This document shows, piece after piece, positions 13,552 to 25,782 of a stretch of DNA of 64,000 nt. The notes beneath the pieces were generated by a model. The model was not told the DNA's origin and searched no databases. It saw only the letters and a program-made list of their open reading frames with translations. The stretch spans positions 87,727,601 to 87,791,600 of the forward strand of contig CM057472.1 of assembly GCA_030035585.1 (NCBI GenBank), written 5' to 3'. Source of the stretch: Dugong dugon (taxonomy: Eukaryota > Chordata > Mammalia > Sirenia > Dugongidae). The position numbers and the translations under genes are program-made. Position 1 is the first letter of the stretch, and each line of letters begins with the position of its first letter.

Positions 13552-13957
13552 CGCTTCGTGGTAGCTATAAGAAAAACACCACAAGTAGGTGGCTTTAAAG
13601 ACAAGAAATTTATTTCTCACAGTTTGGGAGGCTAGAAGTCTAAATTCTGGGCACCTCTAGGGGAAGGCTCTCTCTATGTTGGCTTTGGGGGAAGATATTT
13701 GTCTCTTTCAGCTTCTGTTCCTTGGTAATCTTCAGGTGGCATATATCTTCCCCTGTGTGTGCTTCCTTGTGTCTGTGTCTATGTTGCTCCTTATAACTCA
13801 GCAGTGATTAAGTTTAGGACACATTCTACACTGATAGGGCCTCGTGAACATAGCAAAGAGAACCCTCTTCCCCAATGGGATTACATCCACAGGTATAGGG
13901 GTTAGGAGTCCAATATATATTTGGGGAGACACAGTCCAATCCATAACAAGAAGTGAA
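13552..13957 (-). mobile_element. MaLR-type LTR remnant
   Basis: Reverse orientation: 'gaaatttatttctcacagtt' (poly-A signal region) through 'tacatccacaggtataggg' to 'cagtccaatccataaca'. No coding sequence. Confidence 0.72.
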
Positions 13958-15899
13958 ACACAAGGCCTGGGAGATGAGCTAGAGAAAACAGGGTGCCAAA
14001 TAGGCAAGTTGGATCTGTTTGTCAGGAGAAAAAGGAATTGTGAGGCAGGTCAGCATGAACGCTGGCTCATGGGACATGCTTCTGAGCCTAGAGCAGTGTC
14101 TGCCTACTGCCCACTCTCACCTGCTGAATGCTCCAGAACCGGTAGACAAATAGTTGCAGATCTGTGAATTGTTTTAATTGTGTGCCTCTGAATTCCATTG
14201 CTGAGGTTTAGTTATTCTGCCCTGGATCTAAAGCTGGCCTGAGGTTTATTACCTCCAGTTGAGGAGTAGTTATATACCTCCCAAGAGGTAGTTACAATTT
14301 TACTCAAGGGTAGGAATGGAATCTCCTCTTAGTTCTGAGTTTATTCTCTCCCTGGCTCCTGATGAGACCATTAGGAAATGTTAGGCAAACTTGAGGGCTG
14401 AAGTTCTTTCAGTTCCATAAAGCAGATCCATCAGGGATCTGTGCAACCCAAGTGTCCTTTGGCATTTGCCTGGGAGTAAATATTTTCTGAGAAGAAACTT
14501 GCTAAGTGTGGTGATCGAGGTATGGCCAGGACATTATGAGAGCAGACCAGATGAGCAACTGGCTCAGCTAGATTAGGGAGATGGGGGACTCCTGAAGATT
14601 TAACACCTGAGCAGGGTATTAACTAAGTATGATCTATATAAAAGTAAATAATCTCATTTGAAGGTTCATTATGCTCTGGACTGAGCACTGGATACATAAT
14701 TGTTACAAATAATCTTATCCTTAAGACAACCCAACGGAATGTGTACTATTATTATCATCATTTTATAAATATTGCAAGTGGCAGAGCAGAGATTTGAACC
14801 CGTACTGCATGGCTTCAGAACTCACCTCTTAACAAAGATGCCATACTACCATTGACTATGATGTATCGGCTAGGGACACCACCAAGAAAAGCTGCTTGTT
14901 CTTCTTGGACCCAGTAATCACTCTTGCCCTTGATCAGTGAACTTGGTTCTAACTTTTGATGAGCTTCTTTTGTCCAACTGGAAGTCAATGGTTTGGGCAG
15001 AAAATGAACCCTCAGATATGAGCTTTGATATTGGTTGGTCAGTTCCAAGGTTTTGGCGTTTGGATTTCTTTAAGGAAAAATCTATTCAGTGCTTCTTCTG
15101 GTCTCTGTGCACTTCTCCAACATGGCGGTATATTGTGTAAATAGCACATGGGCACAGCCTGATCACCCTCGTTCCCATGCTTCCTGACATCTCAAATGGG
15201 CCCAGCCATAAAACACTTTGCCTGCCAATTTGGTGTTTTTCTAAAGACAACCGTTTTCTTTTATATTTTGGAGACCAAAACATAACAAAAAACAACCTAT
15301 AACATTTTCTCTCATTAACCTGCCAGAGCCTTATGGAAATTCTGAGAAGTCAAGTTCAGTCTCCTAATGCGTGAATGTTACTTATCTGGAATGCTGCAAA
15401 TTTGGCATATTGCGGGGGGTGACAGGGTTAGGTAGATTTATTAACATCCTGTCAGGAAATTTTTCATGAGCTGTAGAGGTTTTGTCAGAAAATCCAGTGT
15501 AATTGATGGGAGCAAGTTGGACTAATCCTTAGCAGGTACGCGCTGGCTCTGTTCACACCTTTCTTTTACTGACAACAAAATGTCCTGAGCAGAGAGCTCA
15601 TTAAGAAGACCTGCCTGCAAACACATTCTTTTCACTAGATTTCTCTCCCGTTCCTCTCTTTCATATAATTATTTCACTTCCTTCAGAAGATACAAACACA
15701 AATTGGAAGTACTACTGAATAGGGAATGATTTTTACTCATTTATATGTATCTTTTAACTCTCCAAGGGAGAGCTTATACTCCAGGGAATAAAGATTAATA
15801 GGAAGTGTGTATCTGTTCTCTGTTTCACTCTGCTTTTACTAAAGGATTAGAGGCTTCAACTGTTGGGTCTAGAAGCCATCAGGGCAGAGGCGTGATCGT
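13958..15899. other. Intronic single-copy DNA
   Basis: Contains an MIR at 14690. 15395-15700 is complex single-copy sequence. No exon recognised. Confidence 0.45.
14690..14830 (-). repeat. MIR remnant
   Basis: 'taagacaacccaacggaatg' and 'gcagagatttgaacccgtac' match reverse MIR. Confidence 0.65.
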
Positions 15900-16260
15900 G
15901 GAGAGAGTGTTAGCCTTTGAATTAGGACACTTGGGTCCTTGCCTGTGGAGTCTCTAGCTTGCTAGCTCTTTGGCCCTGGGCCAGTTATTTAAACTTGCTG
16001 AGCCTCGGTTCCTCCTTTGAAAGGTGAGGTTAATGATACCCGTCTCACAGTGTTCCTAATAAATATTAAATGAAATGAAAAATGCCACAGTTACTTGACC
16101 GGAGCATCTTTCAATACCCAGTTCAAGCACTACCTCCCCTGAAAAACCTTTTCTGAGGTACCCAAGTAATAACAACCACCATTTATTGAGAAGTTATGAT
16201 GTTGCCACACACTGTACAACACGCTTTGCGTACTCCATCTCATTAACTCCTCAGAATTCA
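15900..16260. repeat. Two MIR remnants, opposite orientation
   Basis: 15900-16090 is a + strand MIR (gccctgggccagttatttaa, gagcctcggttcctcctttg). 16165-16260 is a reverse MIR tail (ccaccatttattgagaagtt). Confidence 0.65.
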
Positions 16261-16261
16261 G

Positions 16262-16350
16262 AGAGATAGGGGAAGAGAGGGAAAAGAGGGAGAGAAAAGG
16301 GAGGATGGGGAGAGGAGCAGAGAGAACAGGAGAGGAAAGGAGAGGAGAAT
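16262..16350. repeat. GA-rich low-complexity tract
   Basis: About 90 bases of nearly pure purine (gagagataggggaagagagg…). Simple sequence. Confidence 0.85.
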
Positions 16351-16379
16351 GAATGAATTTCCATGTAATCTTGGTCAAG

Positions 16380-16540
16380 TATTCATCCTTCTAAATATTG
16401 GTTTTCTTATCAGTAAAGCAATAAATAATAAAGCCTGCATCTTAACTCTGTTATGATGACTAAATGAGATGATTTATATTAAGTGCTTCCCACAGAGCCT
16501 GACACATAACAAGCTCCTAATAAATAGAATCTAATGTTAT
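16380..16540 (+). repeat. MIR remnant
   Basis: 'tgactaaatgagatgattta' and 'cacagagcctgacacataac' match the MIR 3' part. Confidence 0.65.
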
Positions 16541-16724
16541 TATTGCTTCTGATGGTGTTACAAGTATCCTGTGTTTTTTCTTTTTTTAATACAAGTATTC
16601 CTAGCACACATCTTCTGATTTTCCATTGTTAATTTCAATTTCTACCTCCTCTATTCACCTCTGAACTCAGAGAGGCTGGAATCCATGTTGTTCTTCATCT
16701 CTTGACAGTGCCTATCATATAGAA

Positions 16725-16923
16725 ACCAGTTGCCGCGGAGTTGACTCCTACTCATATCAACCCCATGTATGACAGAGTAGAGCTGCCCCCCATAGATGCA
16801 TCAATGACTATTTTTTCAGAAATAGATCACCAGTCCTTTCTTCCTAAGTGCCACTGGGTGACTTGAACCTCCAATCTTCCAGTTAGCCACCAATCTGCTA
16901 ACCATTTGCACCACCCAAGGACT
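16725..16923 (-). mobile_element. tRNA-related SINE, long form, with TSD
   Basis: A reverse-strand SINE is flanked by a perfect 14-base duplication cctatcatatagaa (16711-16724 and 16924-16937), proving a retrotransposition event at this site. The first three bases of the downstream copy may belong to the SINE head. Confidence 0.92.
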
Positions 16924-16937
16924 CCTATCATATAGAA

Positions 16938-18046
16938 GCACTCAAGAGTTGTTTTTGAAGGGGGATAGCAAAAGATAGAGAGTAAGGGAGAGAAGGAAGG
17001 AGGAAGGACGGTAACGTGCTTATTAGTAAAGTATTAGTTTTGTGCAATGTGGTAAACTAGCCCAGGAATCACTGCAGGGGTGGTAAGTCCACTTAGGTTC
17101 TAATCAGACATTTTTTTCATAAAATTGTCATTCCTTTTGGGAAGTGACAGCTATGCCTCTGAAAGCATTTCACAAAAACCAGAAGAGAGAGAAAGAAAAA
17201 AAAAAGTATAGTATGTGGATTTTAATGTATTTTGCCAGTTTCTCTCTACCTACCGGAGGAATTGACACTCTAAGAAGGACTGTTCACAAAGTAGCATTTT
17301 CCCATGGCTGGATTAAATAACCTATATTGCAAATCGGTTGAATTTCTTCCATTCCTTGTTAAACAGGAATGATTTTGGCCCAGGTAGCTCAGATTTCTAA
17401 TCTAGTTTGACCGACCTATTCCCATTTCCAGAATTTTCTACATGCATTCTTCTCTCATTCATAGAGTAGTTGCAAAGAGTCAAATGAAATATCTTTGCAG
17501 AAGCGTTTAGTACAAATCATGGTAGAGGCTCTTCTTACATTTCCCCATGCCTAGGCTACCAGCCATTCTCTCCACCTAGTCAAATCCAGACTTCTTTTTA
17601 GTCCAGCATATATCTCACTCTCCCCTGATGGTCCCCAAACATGTCAACAGCCTTTCTTGGCACACACATTCCTGTCTCTTCTCACATCATGACCTTTCTT
17701 AAAGGTCAGGAGTTTTAAAAAGAGACAGAAGTCTTAAAGAGGAAATGACACACGCTAACTCTGTTCTAAAGTTTGATGACAGTAATTGGTACAAAGCAGA
17801 GCCAGGTAAAGCTTACAGATGAGTTTTGTTTGGTCTGCAACAAGTTTGAAAAATAATTGTGAGATAACATTTAAAAAATGGGATATTTCATATGAAAAAT
17901 TAAATTATTAGCTACTTTTGGCAAATCCTATGTGACAATAATTGTCTGGAGATAAGTAATGGTTGCTTCTTTTAGACATTCTCTTGTTAGCTACAATCCC
18001 CACCATTCCCTATGATCCCACCAACACTGGTATGACATCAGGACCA
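16938..18046. other. Intronic single-copy DNA
   Basis: Nothing recognised except short purine-rich patches. Confidence 0.5.
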
Positions 18047-19012
18047 TTGTTGTTGTCATTAGGTGCCATTGAGTGGCTTCCAACTCATAGCGACCCAAGG
18101 CACAACAGAACGAAACACTGCCCAGGTCTGTGCATCCTCGCAGTCATTGTTATGCTTGAGCCCATTGTTGCAGCCACTGTGTCAGTCCATCTCACGGAGA
18201 CCCTTGCTCTTTTTTGCTGACGCTCTACTTTACCAAGCATAATGTCCTTCTCCAGGGGCTGGTCCTTCCTGATAACACTTCCAAAGTATGTGAGATGAAG
18301 TCTTGCCGTCCTCACTTCTAAAAAGCATTCTGGCTGTACTTCTACCAAGACAGATCTGTTCGTTCTTCTGGCAGTCCATGGTATATTCAATATTCTTTGC
18401 CAACAACATAATTCAAATGCATCGATTCTTCTTCAGTCTTCCTTATTCATTGTCCAGCTTTCACATGCACATGAGGTGATTGGAAACACCATGGCTTGGG
18501 CCAGGTACACCTTAGTCCTTAAAGTGGCATCTTTGCTTTTAACACTTTAAAGAGGTATTTGGCAGCAGAGCGTCCTTTGATTTCTTGATGCTGCTTCCAT
18601 GGGCGCTGATTGTGGATCCAAGTAAAGTAAAATCCTCAACAACTTCAGTCTTTTCTCCGTTTATCATAATGTTGCTTATTGGTCCAGTTGTGAGGATTTT
18701 TATTTCCTGACAAGTGTAATCCATACTGAAAGCTGTAGCCCTTGATCTTCATCAGTAAGTGCTTCATGTCCTCTTTACTTTCAGCAAGCAAGGTTTTTTC
18801 ATCTGCGTATCGCAGGTTGTTAATGAGTCTTCCTCCAATCCTGACGCCATGTTCTTCTTCACATAGTCCAGTTTCTCATATTATTTACTCAGCATACAGA
18901 CTGAATAAGTATGATGAAAAGATACAACACTGACACACACCTTTCCTGACTTTAAACCACGCAGTATTCCCTTGTTCTGTTCAAACATCTGCCTCTTGGT
19001 CTAAGCACAGGT
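18047..19012 (-). mobile_element. RTE LINE, 3' part of ORF2 (decayed)
   Basis: About 965 bp on the minus strand, ending at the (AAC)n-type terminus near 18047. Minus-strand frames carry RTE reverse-transcriptase and C-terminal signatures: NIMINGEK, GSTI, IPWTARRTN, LTYFG, LEKDIMLGK and RWTDTVAA, in several frames because of indels. The polymerase box reads YADE (codons at 18798-18809) where YADD is expected. The 5' end is truncated. RTE encodes an endonuclease/reverse transcriptase and probably supplied the machinery for the SINEs here. Confidence 0.93.
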
Positions 19013-20804
19013 TTAATACTAGTGGACAGGGATAGTACCTTAGGAATTGTCTCAGATCTAGGAGAGAATTGATTTCAGAGGGAATTAGAAAATGGAGGTA
19101 ACACAAGAATTACACTAAAATAAGTGAATGAGATTTTCCAAATCAGTGACAAATATAACAGAGGAGTAGGGGCCAGTGAAGTCAGGAATAGGATAGGACT
19201 ATTAGACTGGCTTGTGGAGCTAAACATACCCTCCCTTTGTGCTCTGGACAGATGAGCTTCCTCCCTGTCATAGAGTGTTTGGAAAACTTCTTAACTGGCA
19301 AGAAAATATACAGGATACACCACAAGTGTTGCCCAGCCATGTCCATTGATCTACATGGAACCCATGGAGTTAAGCCACATATGGTTCTGTGTAAAGGCCT
19401 TCCCACACCTCCAGCCCCCGAGAAACTAAGACCACAAGAAGAGAAAATGGTATCCCAAAGAGAGATTCACCACAAGTGAAGGTACAACCTGACCCAGTGG
19501 CTAGATTAAGTAGCATGATTTGGATGTGGAGGGGAGGAGGGGGTTTCAGGTCCAGTTTGAAGCTGGTTCTGAATATCCCTAGATCTTCTTTTCCTAGATT
19601 GTCTGTGGGTTCTGGGAAGGAGATTGTTTGCCAAGCAAAGAACTGTGTCACTTGGGGCCTAATTGATCTCCCATGGGAGAAGCCTCTGATAGGACTGCCT
19701 TGTGAGAACAGGAAGGTGTTTTACGACTTGCCATAGAGGTGCAAGTGCCCTGGAGGGCAGTAGTCTAGATGTGGTTTTCAGCTCCATGCGGACAGAGTAA
19801 ATATTTCCAAGGGCCGTGACACATTTGGCCTCCAGAGCGTAGGACTGGGAATCTGATAAATGTGAGAACTCCTACTACCACCCTGGAACTTCTATCGGAA
19901 ATAAGTGGGGAGAGAGATCCTAGGACAAGTCTAGATTTCTTGTTAATCAAGCAAGTGGGTGCTCAAAGCATTAAGGCAATTTGTTGAATTCCTCTAAGCG
20001 AGACATGTTGTAAGTTCCTGGTTTGGTCTCATGGACTAGCACTTATTTGGCCAGCATGAAATCATCTAACCCATAATAAATTATAAAACGAATAGCTCAA
20101 TCACTCATCATTTCCATGGTCTAAATTCTTTTCTCTTGGGCACCCCAGTTCCCAAAGTCAAGAAGAAGGGAAACCCTGAGAGCCCTATGTGTCTCTCACG
20201 GCAACCTGGGTGCAACTCAAAGACTCTTCCAAAAGTATCCTCTGCCAAAGAGTGAACGAGAGGGCATGGCATGCAGGGATGCCCCAGGGGATCCTTAGGA
20301 CTGTGTGGCAGAAACTCACTTTCAACAGTCTGTTAGCTGCTAAAGAAAAAAGACAAAAAAGAGCAGTCGGTCTCAAGCAATGGTGAAAATCAGCTCGTTT
20401 GCAAAGACTGCTACTTAATAAGACTCCTTGGTGACTTTTCAGAGACAATTTTAGACATTGAAAAGGAATAGTTCACCTCCTCACTCCTATCTGCGGCTCA
20501 AGCAAAACAAAGACGAGACATTAAACGTGTTTCTTTGTTTCCTTCATACCAAAGCTTTGCACATTTGCCCTGAAGTAGTGCTAAGCAGCTGATAAGCTCA
20601 CAGGCATGCGGAGTAGGAACCTGCATCACTGTTTGACCAAGAATTTCCTTCTTGCAAGCAATGTTAATTATCACACTGGCCTCATACCACTTCTACTGCC
20701 ATCAGTTGAAAGGAAAAGAATTGTGTGAAGGAAAAGTTGTCTTGCGTTACAGGCTTCGGAGGGGGAATCCCAGGGGTAGAGCTGTTAGTGCTTTGGGAGG
20801 CATA

Positions 20805-20834
20805 TTTCTTTCTTTCTTTCTTTCTTTCTTTTCT
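20805..20834. repeat. (TTTC)n microsatellite
   Basis: About seven TTTC units. Confidence 0.9.
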
Positions 20835-21309
20835 TGATAGATATCCCTTTGATTCCACCTCTTATTTCATTTTATTCACCTGCTTTCACATGGCAAGTTT
20901 GCCTCAGCCCCCCAGAACCCCTTAGAAGAATAGTGTTTCCTTAAACCTTGTCTCATTGAAGGGAATGGTCCCTCCTTTCAAAACACATCCGTAAAGAAGT
21001 AACTTAATTACTTTGTCTTTCTAGGAGCTTTCCTGGCTCCCCTGATCCTTATTTTGAAAGGAAACACTTCATCATTAGTCTTCCTAACCTCTCTGCAGGG
21101 CATTTACCATAAGGTCACACTACTGAGAAATGATCTAGGCCATCTGGTCCCACTGTACTCTCCTGCCTCGATAATGCTGGAAAGTAACTTTCCTCAGCAT
21201 TCCTGGTACTCTAGAATTCTCCACAATAGGCCAGATCGTCTCAGTACTAGGGAATAATGATAGCTAATACTTTAGCATGCTTACCAAACCCATTGTTTTA
21301 CAGGGAGTG

Positions 21310-21550
21310 ATTAAGAGGCAATATAGGTTATAGATTAAGAGCATAACTTCCCATAGTCACCAGGTTCAAATCCTACCATTTAATCACTTTATGACTTTGG
21401 TCAAGTTATTTAAACTTTCTAAAGCCATAGTTTCTTCATTCATAAAAGGCGGATAATTTTAGCTACTATAAGTGTTGTGAAGGCTAAATGAGATAATCTA
21501 AGAAGTAGAGCACTTGTCACAATACTGTGCATGTAGTAAAAATAAATGTT
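21310..21550 (+). repeat. MIR remnant
   Basis: 'tttggtcaagttatttaaac', 'gtttcttcattcataaaagg' and 'aggctaaatgagataatcta' match MIR. Confidence 0.72.
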
Positions 21551-22018
21551 ATTTATTTTTATCATCCATTGTTTATCTCCAAATGCTTGGTATAATTTTC
21601 TACACTTTATTATGGCCAGGATCACAGCCTCTGAAATTGACCCAGAGTAAGCCTGGTGGTTCAAGATGAATGGTATGATACTTGTGATAATGACCTAGTA
21701 CGTTTCGTTCTCCAGTAATCAGATTTTAAGTATCTGCGCAAGAAGTTGACTGGCAATACTGCCTCTGATTGGTATCCTCTGTTTTGAGGTAGAGATTGAT
21801 TGTTGCTTTCTATCATGGTCCCTGATTTTGAACTTTGGGGACCTAGGATTGAATATTTGCCAGGAGGTTGGGGACATTTAGTTAGAGAGTACATAATAAT
21901 CCCATATCCAACTCTTGGAAAAGGGAGTGACAACACATCATTTTGGGATTGCTTGTGGGTGAATACCTTATGTAACCACATTAAATACCTACCTTTTTTG
22001 TCTGTCTATCCCCTGTTC

Positions 22019-22185
22019 AGGAAACCCTGATGGCATAGTGGTTAAGAGTTTGACTGCTAACCAAAAGGTCGGCAGTTTGAATTCACCAGGTGCTCCTTGG
22101 AAACCCTATGGAGCTTTGGTTCTACTCTGTCCATTAGGGTTACTGTGAGTCAGAATCAACTTGACGGCAGTGGGTTTGTTTTTTT
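22019..22185 (+). mobile_element. tRNA-related SINE, short form, with TSD
   Basis: The SINE lies between two copies of tatcccctg (22007-22015 and 22186-22194). The tail ends in a TTTG/T run. It is followed by a CT/CA microsatellite at 22201-22250. Confidence 0.92.
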
Positions 22186-22200
22186 TATCCCCTGCCCATT

Positions 22201-22250
22201 CTCTCTTCTCTCTCTCTCTCTCTTTCACAAACACACACATACACACCCTC
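22201..22250. repeat. CT/CA compound microsatellite
   Basis: A (CT)n run followed by (CA)n, directly after a SINE duplication site. Confidence 0.9.
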
Positions 22251-23746
22251 AGAAGATGAGTTTAGATACCTAAAGAAATCTTACAAAGAATTTAGAATTT
22301 AATCCCCTTGAAAAAGGTGAGTTATTACAAGGACAGGTAAAATTCTCAAACTGTTGAATTAGTTTTTATTAGCATTACTCCCAATAATATCTCCTGTTGT
22401 CATTAGTCGGCACTGGGTATCACCGCTTTCTGTGATAATGCTTATAACATTGTTAGCAATTGCACAGAACTCCCCACTTCCTGAGCTCCACGCTAAATCA
22501 CCAATTCCATTTCCTGTAGTAGAGTGCCCCCTAGCACCTCCACACACCTCTCAGTATAGTTTGCTCTCTGAGGCCCCAAAGAGTAGCTCCTAAATATCAG
22601 TGTCAGCTTTTAACATTCAGGGATCTATGTTCTCCAACAGCTTAAATAACCAGCATTAAGATCCTGGGATTTGTTCATCTGAGTTCACAGCAGCAGGAAT
22701 AGGCAAGGAGACTTTTTGTACAGCTTGTTCTCACAGAAGCAAACAAGTGGCTTTCTCTCAATTGAATTAAAAAGTCCTGTTAATTTTGTCATGTTAACTT
22801 AGCTTAATTCTCTTAACCTGCTAATGAGCTTCCCTTGGAAGAAGAGCAGTAAAGGAGTGGGCAGGCTTTTGTTAGGCAACATTTAAAGCTCTTGTTTGTA
22901 TGTTTGTGTGTGTGTGTATGTGTGAGAGAAAGCGAGAGAGGCTGTCTGACCGATTTTAGGTTTATGAGGTCCATGTCTTAGCTTATCCCTGAAATGAAGA
23001 GATTTGGGCTGCCGTCTTATTTGTATTTAATTTGGATGGCCCACCTTGGCATTAGACCAAAGCTCCAGGCCCTCTTTTTTAAAGTATTTGCATGTCTGGG
23101 AAGAAGGTGGTAGGCTCATACAGCAGAACATAAAAGTGTATTGCTTAAACCTCTCTCAGAAGGCAGGGAGGGCGAGAGGGAGGTGTGAGATATTTTAAGA
23201 ATGAGACATGCTGCTAAATTCCCCGCCAACCTCGTTTTATGCTGAGTAGAGTGTAAGGAGCAAGTATCAAATAGTTCTTCCAAATGTCAGCTATTTAAAG
23301 AGACATGTTAGAAGTTATGTAGATAGCCATTGTCTGAATCTCTGGTGGTGGTGATGGTATTGGGAGGTGAGCTTCTGCCTGGCAGAAACTTCTATTAGCA
23401 ACAAATGTATGTGGGAATGTGCCTAGGAATTGGGAAATAAGAAAAGTTAGACAGGAGAAGAAATGCCCTAATAACTCAGAAAGGTTATCATTCCAAACTG
23501 TGCAAATAACATCTGATTTTCAAATGCACGAAGCTGGGAAACATCAGTAACCCTCACCCCTGTAATATTATCGTATTATCTCCGAGCAATTGACTTACAG
23601 GCCAAGAAAGTGTAGAATGAGATGACTGGTTCTGCAAATTCAATTTTAAACTTTCCTCTACTGTTCACCAAAAACAAAAAAAGAAAACAATGGTTATGAC
23701 TCTTCTCTTTTGTAATGTTTTGAATCTCAGGGATTAAGAACTTTTT
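22251..23746. other. Intronic single-copy DNA
   Basis: Little repeat content. May include conserved noncoding sequence (22740-23400), but this cannot be judged without comparison. Confidence 0.4.
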
Positions 23747-24186
23747 ATTAGTTTTCCTAGAGCTGCTGTGACAAAATACCACAACCTAGGTGGCTTATAA
23801 GAACACAAATTTATTGTCTTACAGTTATGAAGGCTGGGAGTCCAAGATCAGGATGTTGGCCATGTTGATTCTTTCTGAGGCTCTGAGGGAAAATCTGTCC
23901 TTTGTCTTTTCCTAGCTTCTGGTACCTCCAGGCATTCCTTGGCTTGTAGCAACAGTGTCATATAGCATTCTTCCTCTGTCTCCCTGTCTCTGTGTATCTT
24001 CCCTTTTTTTAAATAGGGACACTAGTTGTATAGAATTAGGACCCACCCTACTCCAGTATGACCTTGTGTTAACCCAGCTGATAACATCTTCAACGACTCT
24101 GTTTCCGAGCAGGGTCACGTTCACAGGTACAGAGGTAGGACTTCAACATACCTTTTTGGGGGGGACAAAATTCATTCCACAACAGA
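23747..24186 (-). mobile_element. MaLR-type LTR remnant
   Basis: Reverse orientation: 'ttagttttcctagagctgct', 'acaaatttattgtcttacag' and 'caaaattcattccacaaca' mark the ends and poly-A region. About 440 bp, no coding sequence. Confidence 0.75.
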
Positions 24187-24662
24187 CTTCTTGCAGGACA
24201 AGATAAATTTACCTGTTTAAGATAGTAATGACTGAGAGGAAAAGGTTGGGTCAGGTTTGCTAGTTTTCAGAATCTGTGGCATTGGTGTTATAATCTTTAT
24301 TATAGTAAATATGCCCCTCCAGCTTATTTGGTGTTTTCTCATCTCTCTCATGGTTAAAATTCTCTGCAGAAAGGTATAAAAATCCAGAACCTTCATCTCT
24401 CCTATTAAAAAACCAAAAACAAACAGATAAACAAGAAAAGCTCTCCTTCAGTTTCTACAAATTTAGACTTGAATCCTTCAGTTAGTCTAAAAATCAGCTC
24501 TGTTAATTAATGACTAGATGAGCTCCAAAAGATGTAAGTTTATAATATCTCTGAAAGTCAGTTCTTCAGATTTTATGTGGAAATAAGGTAGTTCTCAAGG
24601 TGTGCCTCAGCTCTCACTTATTTGTGGGTGACGAACAAATAATGGTTAACTAGTCCTTCCCT

Positions 24663-24830
24663 GGAAACCCTCGTGACGTAGTGGTTAAGTGCTATGGCTG
24701 TTAACCAGAAGGTCGGCAGTTTGAATCCACCAGGTGCTCTTTGGAAACTTCAAGCGGCTGTTCTACTCTGTCCTATAGGGTCATTGTGAGTCGGAATCGA
24801 CTTGATGGCAACAGGTTTGGTTTGGTTTTT
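24663..24830 (+). mobile_element. tRNA-related SINE, short form, with TSD
   Basis: A full short-form SINE ends in (TTTGG)n. Its duplication agtccttccct is at 24652-24662 and 24831-24841. Confidence 0.93.
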
Positions 24831-24841
24831 AGTCCTTCCCT

Positions 24842-25624
24842 ACTGGCTGGAGATGTCATCAAACCCAATTCATCTCAGTACTTTGTGTGAAATAGACACC
24901 CAGCTAGCATTTGCTTACCTCAAGGAGGAAACAGGTAGGCAGGGAAAAGAGAGGAGAGTTAGTGAAGGGCACATTTCTAGAAAAGAAAACATGGCCCTTT
25001 TTTTCAACCCCATCCCTCTCCATTTTGAGGAGGAAAACAAAATAGAGACGTCTTTTGGTTATGCCAAACACAGTGGGATCAGATGTCCTTCAAGAAAATT
25101 GACTTTGAAAGCCGCTGTGGTCATGTATTTTTTGTTTTGATTTCATTTTGTTTTGTTTTTTTTCTTCTTTTCTTTTCTGGATTCTTCTGCAAGCATCCCA
25201 AGTTGAGACACTTGCAGAAAGAGGTAAGAGGTAACTGTACAGAGAAGAATCACAACTGGTGTAGTCACTGTGTAGCTACTTGTAAAATGATCCCTGCATC
25301 CCATCCTTAGTTTGTCCCTTGATAGGGCTGTGAGACTGTGAGCTTTTGTTGGTAATGTTAATAAAGAACACTGTGTAGCAAGAAGAGTGGACTTCCTTAT
25401 CTGCTGTTTACAGCTACAGGAGAGGGGTATGAGATTTTCTTCTAAGCTCTACCTTCCAACCTTTCTTTCTACCTTCTTATTCACATTGTCTCATGCCAAA
25501 AAAAAAAAAAAAATTTGTCTTTCAAATATAGAACTTGCTTTATAGTCGTCATTTATAGTTTCTTGGGTGTTTCTCTGTAGGGAACATATTGTGGTTCTAG
25601 CATCAATAAAATAAAGCTTTAGTT
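24842..25624. other. Intronic single-copy DNA
   Basis: The 112-codon frame starting in the SINE (24802-25140) is chance. T-rich and A-rich patches only. Confidence 0.45.
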
Positions 25625-25637
25625 TCTCTCTCTCTCT

Positions 25638-25750
25638 ATTTATATATATATGTATATATATATATGTATATATATATATGTATATATATATATGTATATA
25701 TATATGTATATATATATGTATATATATATATATGTATATATATATATGTG

Positions 25751-25782
<32 letters not shown>
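25638..25782. repeat. TA-rich microsatellite, about 145 bp
   Basis: TA dinucleotides broken at regular short intervals by TG (tatatatatatatg-type units), preceded by a TC tract. Tyr/Ile-rich frames here are artefacts. Confidence 0.95.

Larger units (their letters stand above)
19013..22000. other. Intronic single-copy DNA
   Basis: Contains (TTTC)n and an MIR. The overlapping 80-93 codon frames near 19240-19740 lie on both strands and resemble no family. Confidence 0.45.

Noticed and set aside
18085-18390. Host gene on the minus strand
   Set aside because: The translation is RTE LINE C-terminal sequence, repeated at 34188, 55469 and 61939 in the window.
25638-25782. CRISPR-like or satellite array
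   Set aside because: No spacers. It is a simple TA/TG repeat in a mammalian intron.
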